Source: FW021-bin31 sp964647485 (GTDB lineage: Bacteria > Bacteroidota > Bacteroidia > Chitinophagales > Chitinophagaceae). Taken from it: DNA of 64,000 bases. The DNA lies in the NCBI GenBank assembly GCA_964647485.1, contig CAZYHV010000002.1, positions 62,001 through 126,000 on the forward strand, given 5' to 3'. Every line of letters starts with the position of its first letter. Position 1 is the stretch's first letter. Positions 63,805 through 64,000 of this stretch are shown here, piece by piece. The notes beneath the pieces were generated by a model, which saw only the letters and a list, made by a program, of their open reading frames with translations, ran no database searches and was not told the origin of the DNA. The position numbers and the translations under genes are program-made.

Positions 63805-63838
63805 AACAAAGCCGATTCCTTTTTGAATCGGCTTTGTT
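63805..63838 (+). terminator. Rho-independent terminator after the Hsp20 gene
   Basis: AACAAAGCCGATTC (63805-63818) pairs perfectly with GAATCGGCTTTGTT (63825-63838) around the loop CTTTTT. Confidence 0.85.
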
Positions 63839-63843
63839 GTATC

Positions 63844-64000
63844 TTACGCTCCCTGAAGTAGCGGATTTTTCGTTTTCTTATTTTTCTTCGGATTCACCTT
63901 CTCAGCCATATCTCTCAACATATTTTCCAAAATAAATATATCATCCATCTCTTTGAATATCAGTAAGAAATTCTTACCTACTTGCTTTAATTGTCCAAGG
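63844..64000 (-). CDS. Partial hypothetical protein (C-terminal fragment)
   Basis: A minus-strand frame runs from beyond the window edge to TAA at 63844-63846, giving 51 complete codons before the stop. The visible end is helical (QLKQVGKNFLLIFKEMDDIF, ILENMLRDMAEKV) and then very basic (NPKKNKKTKNPLLQGA). It is convergent with the Hsp20 gene, and the shared terminator supports a real gene end. Identity cannot be judged from this fragment. Confidence 0.5.
   Translation of the reverse strand, partial: LGQLKQVGKNFLLIFKEMDDIFILENMLRDMAEKVNPKKNKKTKNPLLQGA

Overview
The window looks like one contiguous piece of an AT-rich Bacteroidota chromosome. The evidence is two SusC/SusD pairs, FKBP-type lipoproteins, DUF4142 and CsbD stress proteins, promoters of the Bacteroidota type (TTTG, about 20 nt, TAnnTTTG) in front of tRNA and housekeeping genes, and two tRNA genes without an encoded CCA. 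The gene content suggests a Chitinophagales/Sphingobacteriales-like member, but the rank below phylum is a guess.

Layout. 1-4.2 kb: YihY-type membrane protein, lipoate-protein ligase, DUF2461 protein, CDF metal exporter. 4.2-5.2 kb: a Y1 (IS200/REP-type) transposase gene bracketed by inverted 14-bp cores and embedded in a 42-bp tandem repeat array. 5.2-6.3 kb: a secreted alkaline-phosphatase-superfamily protein. 6.4-28.2 kb: one long minus-strand, twelve-gene surface locus. It runs SusC2-SusD2-fasciclin-DUF5007, then SusC1-SusD1-fasciclin-DUF5008, then two alternating pairs of LamG/phosphatase-like lipoprotein and M60-peptidase-like lipoprotein. A LacI regulator lies upstream with two matching candidate operators between it and the first SusC. 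The locus encodes no recognisable glycoside hydrolase. Its one intact enzyme is an M60 metallopeptidase, so glycoprotein or glycopeptide capture is the best guess for its role. The second M60 copy has lost every zinc ligand, and the phosphatase-like domains are partly or wholly stripped of metal ligands.

29.7-36 kb: initiator tRNA-Met, an OxyR-like LysR regulator without the sensing cysteines, a decayed toxin-antitoxin remnant, tRNA-Asp, MscS channel, flavin monooxygenase and a large secreted PKD protein. 36-37 kb: rpmH-rnpA-yidD. 37-49 kb: a glycosyltransferase, then a signalling and stress island. This holds a soluble histidine kinase, a PAS histidine kinase with a stand-alone receiver, an NtrC-type sigma-54 activator, CsbD, DUF4142, DUF1328, PfpI/DJ-1, an FNT-family transporter, ferritin and small membrane or lipoproteins. 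Six sites in this island, and one in front of an Hsp20 gene at 63.3 kb, fit a -24/-12 (sigma-54) promoter with identical internal spacing, which suggests a sigma-54-controlled stress regulon.

49-64 kb: mostly housekeeping genes: purD, a transketolase C-terminal half, TPR protein, two tandem FKBP lipoproteins, NrnA-type DHH phosphoesterase, ndk, recF, pdhA, TPR protein, ribH, an S41 protease, an osmolyte-type ABC transporter whose fused binding domain appears circularly permuted, and Hsp20.

All calls come from reading the sequence and from recalled family knowledge; no database search was run.
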